Assembly: GCA_027371815.1 (NCBI GenBank)
Contig: DAHXLC010000216.1
Location: 1-34,013, forward strand
DNA: 34,013 bases
Source of the DNA: Candidatus Melainabacteria bacterium
GTDB taxonomy: Bacteria > Cyanobacteriota > Vampirovibrionia > Obscuribacterales > JAKAZS01
Reading direction: 5' to 3'
Below are positions 19,297 to 28,183 of the stretch, one piece after another. The notes under the pieces are model-generated. The model was not told where the DNA came from, searched no databases, and saw only the letters and a program-made list of their open reading frames with translations. The stretch's first letter is position 1. Each line of letters opens with the position of its first letter. Both the position numbers and the translations under genes were made by a program.

Positions 19297-19722
19297 CTAA
19301 TAATTAGCTGCCTGTCGAGTAGCCAAACGCATTCTTTTAATACCAGCCATACGTGCAGCTGTCATTATTTCCATTACTGCATTACTTTTACAATCACCAT
19401 CGGCATTTAAAGTAACTGGTAAATCTTCATTATGGGCTTTTTTCTGGAGTTTAACTATATATTTATTAATTTCATCAGGGGTTGCATTAATTAAATATTT
19501 GCCATTAACAGCAATTTTGCCTTCTTTATCAATATCGATGGTTATACCTTTGGTTTCATTAACTTTTTTAGCATTTAAGGTTTTAGGTGGTTTTATTTTC
19601 AAATCAGACTTATCAATTAACGGGGCAATTAATATCATGATAACCAATAATACTAAAAACACATCAGTTAATGGAGTGACATTTATATCACCAAATTCTT
19701 CAAGGCTAGCCCCCATTGACAT
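19297..19722 (-). CDS. exbD: ExbD/TolR family biopolymer transport protein
   Basis: 141 aa; INVTPLTDVFLVLLVIMILIAP TM helix with the conserved Asp, periplasmic domain. Confidence 0.92.
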   Translation of the reverse strand: MSMGASLEEFGDINVTPLTDVFLVLLVIMILIAPLIDKSDLKIKPPKTLNAKKVNETKGITIDIDKEGKIAVNGKYLINATPDEINKYIVKLQKKAHNEDLPVTLNADGDCKSNAVMEIMTAARMAGIKRMRLATRQAANY

Positions 19723-19751
19723 AAGTTAATTCTCCCAGTAATTAATTGTTA

Positions 19752-20393
19752 TTAATGAACTTTAGATGGTTCATCAGAAGCGACAAAACTTAAAAATAAC
19801 AATTTTAATAAAGCAAAATCATCATTATAGCCTTTAACAATATTAGTATAGGTATTATTAAAAATAACAGCTAAAATTGCTACGATTAAACCATATCCTG
19901 TAGCGATAAGCGCTTTGGCCACACCTAAAACAACAATCGGAGTTCCGCCACCGCTAGCTCCTAACTGATTCAAGGTAAAAATAACCCCAACTACTGTACC
20001 AAATAAGCCTAAAAATGGGCAGGTGGCTCCAATAGTTCCTAAAATCGGTAAATGTTTTTCAAGTTTTCGGGTCACCAGGCCAACTGTAATATCAAAAGCT
20101 TTGGAAAAATCTTCTTTTTGTTCAGCTAAAAGTCTGACCCCTTCTTCGGCAACTTCACCAATAACTCCTCCAAGCCTGCTACAAGTAGCCTGAGCCTTTT
20201 GTAATTGACCACTTTCTAATTCACGTTGTAACTGATGAATAAAAGACGTAACATCTCTTCGGTTTTTTTGGTAGTAAAAATAACGTTCAAAAATAAAAGC
20301 AACAGTTAAAACTGAACAGATTGTAATCGGAACTGAGGCAAACCAATCGTGAACCATGAATTCCATAAAATAAGTAAAAAATATGCTTTCCAT
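19752..20393 (-). CDS. exbB: MotA/TolQ/ExbB proton channel family protein
   Basis: 213 aa; LPILGTIGATCPFLGLFGTVVGVIFTLNQLG and VAKALIATGYGLIVAILAVIFNN. Confidence 0.93.
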   Translation of the reverse strand: MESIFFTYFMEFMVHDWFASVPITICSVLTVAFIFERYFYYQKNRRDVTSFIHQLQRELESGQLQKAQATCSRLGGVIGEVAEEGVRLLAEQKEDFSKAFDITVGLVTRKLEKHLPILGTIGATCPFLGLFGTVVGVIFTLNQLGASGGGTPIVVLGVAKALIATGYGLIVAILAVIFNNTYTNIVKGYNDDFALLKLLFLSFVASDEPSKVH

Positions 20394-20439
20394 TATATAA
20401 ATTAATATCTCCTAAAAAACTAAACCCAATACTAAAATA

Positions 20440-22026
20440 TTAAAAACGACGGAACATTCCTCGGCCGCCACCACCACCACCGCCACCAAAGACGTTATAG
20501 TCAAAGGTAAATTGAATATCTACACTGTCAGCAGAACCAGTTGGTAAAGTTCGAAACGGTGCCGAGTTTTGCACTGCTTGAATGGCTGCTTGATCAGCCA
20601 TTTTAAGACCTGAAGACTTCTCTAAACGTAAATTAGATAATTCTCCATTACGATGAACGGTAAAGATTACCACAACGCGTTTCGATTCTTCGCCTCGGGG
20701 TGGGAACCAATTGCGGCGTATGCGGCGTTGTAAATCTTTCATGTAAGGTCCAAAATCCGGTTCGGCTTCAGATTTAAGTGACGATGGGCCTGGTTTGCCA
20801 TCAGCATCAGGATTACCTTTTAGACCTTCGCCACCACCGCCATTAGAACTACCACCACGAGCTAAAGATGGTGTTACTAAAGCTGGTCCAGAACTACCAC
20901 CAGAACTGCCACCACCACGAGAAGCACGAATCGGAGCAATTGGAGGTCCACCACCAGAGCTAGTTGCTCCACCACCTTTAGTTCTGGAACCACCAACAGC
21001 TACAGGAACTGGTGTTGGCGATGAATCACTTCCCGTTGAAGAGCTGGCAATTGCATTTAAAGATGGGGCAAGACTGGGTGCTAAACTAGGTGCCTGACTA
21101 CTGATTTTAGGAGCTGGCGAAATAGTAGGCGTACCAATATGAGGCATTTTTATTGGTGTAGGTACAGCTTGAGGGGATGGTGATGGTGATGGGGATGGTG
21201 AGGGGGATGGCGATGGTCTTGGACTTGGCTTAGTTGGCGTCAACATACTTGGCCGCGGTGCAGCTTGGGGCGTTGGTACTGGTGTTGGCATTGGATGCGG
21301 AGTGGGATGAGGGGTTGGTTTTTCCGATTCATGAGCAGGAGCTGGGGTTGGCTTCTTTTCAGCTGCTGGTTTTTCCGCTGCTTGCTTAGGCGCTGGTGAA
21401 GCTGGACTTACGGGCTTAGTCGGATCATGCTTACCATGATTTTCACTGGCATGGGTCGCTTTACGTTGAGAAACAATTTTCTTACGAGTTGGCGTTTGAT
21501 CAGGAATAAATTCGATATCAGTTATCTGAATTTTGGGCAATGGTGGTAAAAAGAAGAAAAAGGCTAAGATAAAACAGGTAAATAAAGCACAAAAATGTAA
21601 AATATATGAACCACTAGTAGCTTCAGAAAAATCAATAACAAATTCAGGATACAAATTACGTTTAGAATGAAAACTAGCTTTATCATAAGCATCACGCATT
21701 GCTAAACCGATAAAAACAATCACAAAAGTCAAAAATATATATGATATGGGTGAGCCCAGACGCGCCTGAGATAAAGAATCAACCAAACCTTGATTGGGTT
21801 TCATATGATATTGTAAGCCCAAGCTTTGTAAAGAGCCTAAAATTTGGGAAGTGAATACTAAAAGAGAAAAACCAACTATATTAATAATATCAACCCACAA
21901 AAACAGTAGAGCTTTACGTTTTTCACCAAGATATAACTGACCAAGACCTGGAATAATGGACAAAAACATTGCCATTGTAGGATCCTTGGTATTTGAGTTT
22001 AATTTATTATATGTAGAGGTTGTCAT
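20440..22026 (-). CDS. TonB-family energy transducer with extra N-terminal multi-TM (TM2/DUF5683-like) region
   Basis: 528 aa; N-term PTMAMFLSIIPGLGQLYLGEKRKALLFL; later TM with SYILH (SxxxH); Pro-rich linker (PSPSPSPSPSP, HPTPHPMPTPVPTP); C-term MKDLQRRIRRNWFPP...VVVIFTVHRNGELSNLRLEKSSGLKMADQAAIQAVQNSAPFRTLP = TonB C-terminal domain. Confidence 0.88.
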   Translation of the reverse strand: MTTSTYNKLNSNTKDPTMAMFLSIIPGLGQLYLGEKRKALLFLWVDIINIVGFSLLVFTSQILGSLQSLGLQYHMKPNQGLVDSLSQARLGSPISYIFLTFVIVFIGLAMRDAYDKASFHSKRNLYPEFVIDFSEATSGSYILHFCALFTCFILAFFFFLPPLPKIQITDIEFIPDQTPTRKKIVSQRKATHASENHGKHDPTKPVSPASPAPKQAAEKPAAEKKPTPAPAHESEKPTPHPTPHPMPTPVPTPQAAPRPSMLTPTKPSPRPSPSPSPSPSPSPSPQAVPTPIKMPHIGTPTISPAPKISSQAPSLAPSLAPSLNAIASSSTGSDSSPTPVPVAVGGSRTKGGGATSSGGGPPIAPIRASRGGGSSGGSSGPALVTPSLARGGSSNGGGGEGLKGNPDADGKPGPSSLKSEAEPDFGPYMKDLQRRIRRNWFPPRGEESKRVVVIFTVHRNGELSNLRLEKSSGLKMADQAAIQAVQNSAPFRTLPTGSADSVDIQFTFDYNVFGGGGGGGGRGMFRRF

Positions 22027-22330
22027 AGCGATAATATAATTTATAATACATTAATAATACACAATTTTCGGTGAATTTTGTTATTTGTTAAACTAATCTT
22101 TTGCTTAAACAGTTCCTCATAAACCAAAATAGATATTGCTGCGACAAAAAACCAAAATCTTTTCATAAATAATAAAAGGTAAAAAGTATATTTTAGGTCG
22201 ACTGATTCACAATCAAAACAAAAACTGTTAAATTGCTTAAAAAAGAGTATTTAAGTTTTAAAACAACTAATTATGTTAGAAATATAGACTATAATTTCGC
22301 AACAATGTTCCTCAATTATTGGTAGTCAAA

Positions 22331-23380
22331 CTAAGAATTTTCCATTCTTTCATAATCTTTTGACTCATTTTTATAATCTGATAAATGCTTCCAGCCCTGA
22401 TGTAAAATTAATTGATAGGCATAAATTTGTTCAAGCCAACGACGTTCAGACTCTGGCAGGTCAGGTCTTTCCAATCGGCGTTTAATACTTCCAGTTATTT
22501 GCCGAGTTTCTTCAATAGCCCTTTTATAACTGCGCGGTTTAGAATTTTGCACAGCCGATAATTGGTTAACTTCAATAATATTATCAGGTTCTGGCATTAT
22601 TGAACTTTCTAAATCATTAGTCCTTTCGATATTATCAAGTGTATCAGGATTTTTTTCCTGAAGATTATTACTTTTACTGATAACTTTATTGACTAAGGGA
22701 TGAGCAATAACACTTCTTTGCTTGTCCTGACCAGTCTTTCTTCGCTCCTTGCGTTTAACCCGATAACAATCTAAACAATCTCTTAATTTGGGATTACTAT
22801 GTTCAAAACCTTTGCCACAAGTTTGACAAGTCAATGTATGCCTTGGTTTACCTAGATTATCTTCAGTTAGGCTACCATTTTCAGCAACATTATTATCCAA
22901 ATCATTTAAATTATCGTTAACTGGTAATTTAGTATCCTCATCACCATTATTTTCGTTGAATTCAACAACAGTTTGAATCGCCGCTAAATTGTCATCAGTT
23001 ACAGTTATTGGAGCGAATTCAATACTTTCCAATTGCAATGTATCAGCTTGAATTTCATTCAATTTGGCAACTTTAGTTTTCTTACTCGGTTTCTGGGTAT
23101 TGGCCAAAGTTGTAATCAGTTCTTTGCTTTGACCACTTCTGCGATATTGCTCTAACATTTCTAACACTTTAGCATTATTAAAACCTTCTTGATCCTTAAG
23201 CCGACGAACTTCTCTTAATTCATCCATAGCTTGCTTCGGTAGTATTTTAATACCATTTTTATCTGTCTGCGTTTCAATATTAAATTCAGCTAAATATCTT
23301 CTAATTGTGACACTGGTTACATCTAGTTCTTGGGCAGCTTCAGCAATCTTGGTACCTTCTACATTACTGGTATTTCTCAT
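22331..23380 (-). CDS. putative DNA-binding regulator: N-terminal MerR-like HTH plus central zinc ribbon
   Basis: 349 aa; TKIAEAAQELDVTSVTIRRYLAEFNIETQTDKNGIKILPKQAMDELREVRRLKDQEGF is HTH_MerR-like; LTCQTCGKGFEHSNPKLRDCLDCYRVKRKERR is CxxC...CxxC. Confidence 0.75.
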   Translation of the reverse strand: MRNTSNVEGTKIAEAAQELDVTSVTIRRYLAEFNIETQTDKNGIKILPKQAMDELREVRRLKDQEGFNNAKVLEMLEQYRRSGQSKELITTLANTQKPSKKTKVAKLNEIQADTLQLESIEFAPITVTDDNLAAIQTVVEFNENNGDEDTKLPVNDNLNDLDNNVAENGSLTEDNLGKPRHTLTCQTCGKGFEHSNPKLRDCLDCYRVKRKERRKTGQDKQRSVIAHPLVNKVISKSNNLQEKNPDTLDNIERTNDLESSIMPEPDNIIEVNQLSAVQNSKPRSYKRAIEETRQITGSIKRRLERPDLPESERRWLEQIYAYQLILHQGWKHLSDYKNESKDYERMENS

Positions 23381-23394
23381 TTTTCCTCGTTTTA

Positions 23395-23412
23395 TTGCCT
23401 AACTTAAGGCAA
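23395..23412. promoter_or_regulatory. inverted repeat TTGCCT-AACTTA-AGGCAA in the divergent promoter region
   Basis: 6-bp perfect arms 15 nt upstream of the HTH/zinc-ribbon regulator start; candidate operator only. Confidence 0.4.
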
Positions 23413-23558
23413 ATATGTGACATTAACAAAATTTCAACTCTTTGGTTTTGCACATTTAGCAAATAATAAAGAATCAAATTACTAAAAATAAACTTTTAAT
23501 GTATATTTTTGAAAGTTAGTAGGCATTCCTACTTATTTTATTTTATAATAATTGATAT

Positions 23559-23595
23559 AAATATAGATTAAATTATTTTTATTTAATCTATATTT
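23559..23595. repeat. perfect palindrome AAATATAGATTAAAT-TATTTTT-ATTTAATCTATATTT upstream of the kinase
   Basis: 15-bp arms, 7-nt loop; shares the 15-mer AATATAGATTAAATT with the palindrome at 17325-17353. Confidence 0.85.
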
Positions 23596-23632
23596 TCCTT
23601 AAAGTCTTAATATTCATTCAATTAATTTAATT

Positions 23633-25852
23633 TTGTTAAACAACGAATCACCAATTACTAATCAGTCTCAAGATAAGCAGAAATGTTTAGCTTGTGGAAT
23701 TGAATTTATTGGCATTACGAATTGTCCCATTGATGGCTCGAAACTTGTTGCGGTTAGTCCTGATGAATTCCTGGGCAAAGTTATTGAAGGCAAATATGAA
23801 GTTGTGGCAAAACTGGGTACAGGCGGAATGTCCGTAGTTTACAAAGCCAGACAAATTCTCATGGATCGAATCGTGGCCATTAAATTTCTGGTTAATCAAG
23901 ATTCAGAATCGCTACGGCGTTTTCAGCTAGAAGCCAAATTAGCTTCTAGCCTATCGCATCCAAATATAATTACCATTTTCGACTTTGGTATTGCTAGCGA
24001 ACAAGGCAAGCCTTTTATTGTGATGGATTATCTAAAAGGAATTAGTCTAAGTGAAATTATAAAATCTAAGCAATATCTTAATGAAGAAGAAGCCGTGCCA
24101 ATTTTTCTCAAAATAATTGATGCCTTGGCTTATGCCCATGAAAACTCAATTCTGCACCGCGACCTAAAACCAGCTAATATTATGATTTGTGATTATAACC
24201 AAGAGGCCAAGCCTGATCAACAACTTTCTACAAGACAATTAACCGGAGCTTCGGTAGTTTTAGACGGTAAAGCCTATCTTGTAAAATTAGTAGATTTTGG
24301 CATTGCTAAACTTATTACGGAAACCGATCAAGAAGAATATAAATTAACTAAAACTGGTGAAGTTTTTGGTTCACCTATTTATATGAGCCCCGAACAATTT
24401 TTAGGTGAAAAATTAGATAACCGCAGTGATATTTATTCTTTTGGCGTTGTAATGTATGAAAGCTTAACTGGTGCTTTGCCCTTGCTTGGCAAAAATCTTA
24501 TGGACACATTAAACCGTAGGTTAAGTGAAAAACCTGAATCATTTGCGCAAATTGATCCGGAATTAAAAGTAAGTCCATATCTCGAAGATATTGTTATAAA
24601 GTGCCTCGAAAAAAATATTAATTTACGCTTCCAGTCCATGCGTGATTTACAATTGATGTTGGAAAAATTTCATACCCACAAAGTCAATGATGTTAATTTA
24701 ATAACTCAAAAAATCACTCATGCTCAATTTAAAAAACCACCTTTAACTCACCAAGCTATTAATCTAAGTAATAAGTTACTTTTAGCCAGTTCAATAAGCA
24801 TAATTTTAGTTTTAGGCATAATTCTGTTTGTTTACTTCTCATTAAATAAAACTCCTAAGCTAGCGCTTAAACCTAATAATGAACTACCAATACTGCTAAA
24901 TAAAAAAACTGCTACTCCTCTAACACTTTCTCAATTAGCCAAGGCTGATACTTTACTGGCAAACGGTAAAATTAAAGAAGCCTTAAATATTTTTGAAGAT
25001 GAATATTCAAATAATGCCTACGATCAAATTTCGCAAAACAAAATATTAACTAAATTAATCGAAGTTGCTAAAGCCTATCAAGTTATTGGAGATACCAAAG
25101 AAGCTATTAATATAAATAAACAAATTCTTACCAAGATGAATCTCAAATACGGCATGGTTAGTGCAGCTAGTCTTGACTGTTTATCAAGGCTAGCTGAATT
25201 ATATAAGTTAACCAAAGCAGATAGTGAAATGGACAAAATAAATAAAGAAATTAATATAATTAATATTGTAACCAATATAAATGAAGATTGTAATAAATTG
25301 TTTATTACAGCCCGATCAAATCTTAGTCATCACAACATTAATCAAGCTCAGCAAATAGCTAATGAAGCAATTATTAAACTAAAAAATGCTTTAACCTTAA
25401 TCAAACAAAATTTTTCTAAAGATGATTTAAGTCAAGCTGAAATTGAAAATAAAATTGGTCAGTTTTATTATCTTAAGGCTGGCGCTAAAGATGCCTTAAT
25501 CTGGCACAATAAAGCTCTAGCTATAAGCACCAAAATCTCAAGCTTAGAAGCCAAGCTAGAATCAGCCAAAGCTTTTATTGGTATTGGTACAAGTTATTTT
25601 GGTCTAAATGATTATCATAAAGCCAAATCAGCTTTTGAACAAGCGCTTAATTTAAGACAGGCAGTATTAGGCAGTCTGGATCCTGCTAATATTGAAATAT
25701 TATCATGTTTAAGCATTGTTGCCGAGAACGAACATAACCTTAATAAAGCCAAAAATTATTTAATTGAAGCCATAAATATCCAGACTCAATTTGATCCTAA
25801 GAATAATGAATTAATGGTCTTAAAACACCGTTTAAAAAAATTAAGCCATTAA
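23633..25852 (+). CDS. serine/threonine protein kinase with N-terminal zinc-ribbon-like motif, TM helix and C-terminal TPRs
   Basis: 739 aa; CLACGIEFIGITNCPIDG; LGTGGMSVVYKAR, VAIKFL, HRDLKPANIM, VDFGIAKL, SPIYMSPEQFLGEKLDNRSDIYSFG; TM LLLASSISIILVLGIILFVYF; TPR-like C-terminus. TTG start. Confidence 0.92.
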   Translation: MLNNESPITNQSQDKQKCLACGIEFIGITNCPIDGSKLVAVSPDEFLGKVIEGKYEVVAKLGTGGMSVVYKARQILMDRIVAIKFLVNQDSESLRRFQLEAKLASSLSHPNIITIFDFGIASEQGKPFIVMDYLKGISLSEIIKSKQYLNEEEAVPIFLKIIDALAYAHENSILHRDLKPANIMICDYNQEAKPDQQLSTRQLTGASVVLDGKAYLVKLVDFGIAKLITETDQEEYKLTKTGEVFGSPIYMSPEQFLGEKLDNRSDIYSFGVVMYESLTGALPLLGKNLMDTLNRRLSEKPESFAQIDPELKVSPYLEDIVIKCLEKNINLRFQSMRDLQLMLEKFHTHKVNDVNLITQKITHAQFKKPPLTHQAINLSNKLLLASSISIILVLGIILFVYFSLNKTPKLALKPNNELPILLNKKTATPLTLSQLAKADTLLANGKIKEALNIFEDEYSNNAYDQISQNKILTKLIEVAKAYQVIGDTKEAININKQILTKMNLKYGMVSAASLDCLSRLAELYKLTKADSEMDKINKEINIINIVTNINEDCNKLFITARSNLSHHNINQAQQIANEAIIKLKNALTLIKQNFSKDDLSQAEIENKIGQFYYLKAGAKDALIWHNKALAISTKISSLEAKLESAKAFIGIGTSYFGLNDYHKAKSAFEQALNLRQAVLGSLDPANIEILSCLSIVAENEHNLNKAKNYLIEAINIQTQFDPKNNELMVLKHRLKKLSH

Positions 25853-25870
25853 AATAATTAAAATTTAAAC

Positions 25871-26740
25871 TTAACCTAATTTATTTTCTTTAAAATTTGC
25901 TTGAGCTTTATTATAGGCTTCTTTAATATGTTTTTTTGATACATGGGTATAAAGTTGAGTGGTAATTACGCTAGTATGGCCAAGTAATTCCTGAACACAG
26001 CGTAAATCGGCACCATTTTCCAAAAGATGGGTTGCGAAACTATGACGTAAAGTATGAGGACTAATATTTTTAGTCAAATTAGTCTGATTGAGGATTCTTT
26101 TGGTCAGTTTCCAAACAAATATCCGCGTCAAAGGTTTATGATTAATCTCAAATACATATTCTTGGTTATTGCTTGGATATTCCTTTAGGTATAATTTAAT
26201 AGCTTTAATAGCTTGTTTTCCTATTGGTACTAGCCTTTCTTTAGATCCTTTACCAAGGCATTTTATAATCCCCTGCTTTAAATCCAGATTAGTATATTTT
26301 AAATTTACCAGTTCAGAAACCCTAAGTCCAGCACCATATAATAATTCTATGACAGCTGCGTCAAGCCGATTTGTACACGCCAAAAAAAATAAATTAATTT
26401 CATCTTGAGTTAATACATTTGGTAATTTACGAATTTTTCTTGGTGTCAGAATGAATTCATTGGGATCAAAATTAATGATATTATTAATTTTAAGATAATT
26501 AAAAAAACTTTTTAATGAAGATAAGTTTCTTATAACTGAAGCGTTTTTTTTACCCTTTTTGGCTAATTGAATAAGGTATTTACTTAAACAATATTTGTCA
26601 AATATAACATCCTCGACTTCTAGCCATTTAATAAATTGCTCAATATCAATTTGATACGATGATAATGTGTTACTAGATAAAGATTTTTCCCGGTAAAGAT
26701 AATCTAGATAAAAAGCTAAATATTGTTTTAAATTTAACAT
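25871..26740 (-). CDS. tyrosine recombinase XerC/XerD family
   Basis: 289 aa; SAM-like N-domain; ELLYGAGLRVSELVNLK, SPHTLRHSFATHLLENGADLRCVQELLGHTSVITTQLYTHVS (R...HxxR...H...Y catalytic set). Confidence 0.93.
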   Translation of the reverse strand: MLNLKQYLAFYLDYLYREKSLSSNTLSSYQIDIEQFIKWLEVEDVIFDKYCLSKYLIQLAKKGKKNASVIRNLSSLKSFFNYLKINNIINFDPNEFILTPRKIRKLPNVLTQDEINLFFLACTNRLDAAVIELLYGAGLRVSELVNLKYTNLDLKQGIIKCLGKGSKERLVPIGKQAIKAIKLYLKEYPSNNQEYVFEINHKPLTRIFVWKLTKRILNQTNLTKNISPHTLRHSFATHLLENGADLRCVQELLGHTSVITTQLYTHVSKKHIKEAYNKAQANFKENKLG

Positions 26741-26810
26741 AATAACTGGTATTAAATATATGACTATTAAATTAGATTGTGCATCATTACTCAGAATATG
26801 TCAATATTAT

Positions 26811-27119
26811 TTAATGGTTTTCAGGCATAAAATCAGAATTATTATCAATTTGCGCAAGATATGCTAAACGTTTGCGCTCAGCTTCAGAAAATGAGGATGA
26901 TTCAAGTGTAAGTAGTTTTAGCATTGATAACGGTATTATATGTTTTTCGTAATCACGATCATTCGGTTTATCTTCATTTCCATAAGATTCAAGCTCGAGG
27001 TAATCATGGCCAATTCTTAAAATACGCCCAATAAGAAAAGAGTGATCCACGAAATGAACCCTTACCCATGATTTATTATCAGCTAACTTTTCTAAACGCA
27101 ATTTTAAATTCATAACCAT
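26811..27119 (-). CDS. small protein, possible Sm-like domain
   Basis: 102 aa; VRVHFVDHSFLIGRILRIGHDYLELESYG...HIIPLSMLKLLTLES resembles an Sm-like barrel strand order; function unknown. Confidence 0.6.
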   Translation of the reverse strand: MVMNLKLRLEKLADNKSWVRVHFVDHSFLIGRILRIGHDYLELESYGNEDKPNDRDYEKHIIPLSMLKLLTLESSSFSEAERKRLAYLAQIDNNSDFMPENH

Positions 27120-27373
27120 AAAAACTCCAGTTTTAAAATTTATAAGCTATAAGACAGTTGAAACTACATATCGAAAGATGTAACCATAAGCAAATCAGCA
27201 ATATTTTTAATTATATCAGTGTTGTCAAGAAAAGATATTAAAACTTTATTATTAATTACTTGACCATCAAACATTTTTTATTTAATTGAGGATACTGATT
27301 AAATTTGTTATATTATGGGTATTAAGTATTTGAACGAATTTTACAAATATTTTAATAGGTTTTCCATAATTTT

Positions 27374-28165
27374 ATGCTAAAAAGCACTAGTATTTTTTAT
27401 GTTTTTACAATTATTTTCGTAACTAGCTTTAGCTGTAAAGCAGTGGCAAATGAAGACTGTTATATTCTAACTCAAAGAAGTCAGTCGCTTGGTGATTTAT
27501 ATTTATATGTATGTAAAGATGGCCTTAAGTTTTTTGTCCCAAAACGTAATTTTGGTATGGTGTCAAGAGCCCCGAATTGGCAGATAAACTTATTTAATGA
27601 ATCAACTAAAAAATACTTTCAAACTACCATGGAAAAATATGCCGGTAATACTGCTGGTAAAATAGTTGCCTTTAAAGGCTATGATAATATTGGTAGAAAA
27701 TGGCAAACACGAAAAAAAGCCGTTATTTGTAATTATACTGCCCAAGAATATTGTTTGGAAAATCTAAGTAACAATGATTCGATTTCTAATATTCGAAATC
27801 GAAAAATTAATAATGCAAATATACATGAAATTGACTATTGGGTTTCTGATCAAATTAGTATTAGTGATAAAATAGCCGAGATGTTAAGTAAGTTTTATGG
27901 GTTACCCAATATTAAATATTTGCCTTTAAGATTAAATTATATAAATACCAAAAATGAATTAACTAATGTCTTAAATACCTATCGAATCACTAAAACACAA
28001 GCACCAATTAGTTATTTTAATAGTCCTAATGGTTATCAGTTAGTAACTAGTGAATCTGAAGTTTTACTCGACAACGATTCTCAGCAAATGCTAAAAGATC
28101 TAGCTAATGATTTGGGTACCACAGATCCATCACTAGCTAACACGTTGAGTAAAAAAATTAAATAA
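27374..28165 (+). CDS. predicted exported protein of unknown function
   Basis: 263 aa; N-terminal signal peptide-like MLKSTSIFYVFTIIFVTSFSCKAVANED; four Cys in the mature region (C29, C47, C118, C126); 18 nt before the histidine kinase. Confidence 0.7.
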   Translation: MLKSTSIFYVFTIIFVTSFSCKAVANEDCYILTQRSQSLGDLYLYVCKDGLKFFVPKRNFGMVSRAPNWQINLFNESTKKYFQTTMEKYAGNTAGKIVAFKGYDNIGRKWQTRKKAVICNYTAQEYCLENLSNNDSISNIRNRKINNANIHEIDYWVSDQISISDKIAEMLSKFYGLPNIKYLPLRLNYINTKNELTNVLNTYRITKTQAPISYFNSPNGYQLVTSESEVLLDNDSQQMLKDLANDLGTTDPSLANTLSKKIK

Positions 28166-28183
28166 TTATTTTAATGTTTTTCT

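Noticed and set aside
20795-21097. 100-aa Pro/Glu-rich + strand ORF
   Set aside because: Antisense of the Gly/Ser/Pro-rich TonB linker.
25871-26740. Xer-type recombinase as evidence of an integron, phage or genomic island
   Set aside because: No attachment repeats, cassette array or phage genes nearby; the sequence looks like a housekeeping XerC/D.
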